Position numbers and translations under genes: made by a program. This document shows, in pieces, positions 63,661 to 64,000 of a stretch of 64,000 nt of DNA; positions within the stretch are counted from its first letter, which is position 1; every line of letters starts with the position of its first letter. The notes under the pieces were generated by a model that was given only the letters and a program-made list of their open reading frames with translations, did no database searches and was not told the origin of the DNA. The DNA is from Aurantimonas endophytica (lineage in GTDB: Bacteria > Pseudomonadota > Alphaproteobacteria > Rhizobiales > Rhizobiaceae), in assembly GCF_014196845.1 (NCBI RefSeq), contig NZ_JACIEM010000001.1, positions 1,116,001-1,180,000 of the forward strand, in the 5' to 3' direction.

Positions 63661-64000
63661 TCATGGCCGGGCAGTCCCGGCGCCCGGCGCCGTATCGATG
63701 ACCCGGCGCACCCGCTCGGCGACGTCGCGGGCGTTCGGCGGATCGGAGTGGATGCAGACGGTCTGGAACTCGACCTTGCGCACGCTGCCGTCGGTCGCGA
63801 CCAGTTCGCCCTCCGTCAGCGCGCGGGTCATGCGTTGCTCGATCGCATCGAGATCGATCGCCGATTGCTGACGCGGGATGATCAGGCTGCCATCCGGCGC
63901 ATAGGTGAGATCGGGGAAGAATTCGCCCAGGAACGGCACGCCAAGCTCGCTCGCAGCCGTCTCATGGCAGGTGCCCGCCAGGCCGAAGACCGGCACGCCG
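63661..64000 (-). CDS. pxpA: Second PxpA (LamB/YcsF) protein, partial at window edge
   Basis: Only the C-terminal part, about 112 residues, lies in the window; the gene runs off the right end. GLAGTCHETAA, GEFFPDLTYAPDGSLI and CIHSDPPNARD match the same segments of the PxpA at 52098 but the sequences differ clearly, so it is a paralogue rather than a duplicate. Upstream of, and probably cotranscribed with, the aminotransferase. Confidence 0.88.
   Translation of the reverse strand, partial: GVPVFGLAGTCHETAASELGVPFLGEFFPDLTYAPDGSLIIPRQQSAIDLDAIEQRMTRALTEGELVATDGSVRKVEFQTVCIHSDPPNARDVAERVRRVIDTAPGAGTARP

Noticed and set aside
1-64000. tRNA or rRNA genes, insertion sequences, prophage genes or CRISPR arrays
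   Set aside because: No cloverleaf, transposase, integrase or regularly spaced repeat could be found by reading both strands.

Overview
The window is high-GC DNA with long overlapping operons and no tRNA, rRNA, insertion sequence or CRISPR array that I could see. The gene content points to a facultatively methylotrophic alphaproteobacterium, probably Hyphomicrobiales or Rhodobacterales: a calcium-type mxa methanol dehydrogenase operon, polyol/ribose-type ABC transporters, TRAP and branched-chain amino-acid transporters, and LysR/GntR-controlled catabolic modules. The genus is not determined.

Region 1 (1-8.8 kb) is a scavenging cluster. It holds a DctPQM TRAP transporter with a translationally coupled NAD-dependent epimerase and an SDR. 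Divergent from these are an arylmalonate-decarboxylase-like protein, a GntR/FCD regulator and a metal-dependent amidohydrolase. At the left edge lies an Asp/Glu-racemase-fold protein that lacks both usual catalytic cysteines.

Region 2 (8.8-18.9 kb) looks like a creatinine/cytosine-type module. It has a CodA-like deaminase bracketed by two similar LysR regulators, a divergent polyamine-type ABC transporter (SBP, two permeases, ATPase), a second amidohydrolase, and a protein with all the recognisable creatininase motifs.

Region 3 (19-32.3 kb) is methanol oxidation. Genes mxaF-J-G-I-R-S-A-C-K-L-D are read leftwards, most of the distal ones coupled by 1-4 base overlaps. A divergent lipoprotein, NarX-type kinase and NarL-type regulator match the moxZ-moxY-moxX arrangement known from Paracoccus. 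A class III nucleotide cyclase with TPRs follows in the opposite direction.

Region 4 (35-50.7 kb) holds two complete sugar/polyol ABC transporters around a kinase/isomerase/dehydrogenase core. The core contains a SorC-type transcription regulator fused to a catalytically complete DhaK domain, a DhaL, an RpiB-type isomerase, a zinc alcohol dehydrogenase, a second DhaL-DhaK pair and an SDR. This set resembles tetritol/erythrulose catabolism (polyol to ketose to ketose phosphate to aldose phosphate). The substrate is inferred.

Region 5 (51-64 kb) is LysR-controlled. It holds a PxpA (LamB/YcsF) protein, a small biotin carrier, a biotin carboxylase and PxpB/PxpC-like proteins, which together make a split, biotin-dependent relative of 5-oxoprolinase/urea carboxylase. 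A five-gene branched-chain-type ABC transporter follows. An opposite-strand operon holds a second PxpA running off the right edge, a class III aminotransferase and a cupin-NTF2 fusion. The likely theme is ATP-driven opening of a cyclic amide, then transamination.

The most novel-looking items are the SorC-DhaK fusion, the biotin-linked PxpABC system with two PxpA paralogues, the acidic tail on MxaI, and a long structured leader before livG.
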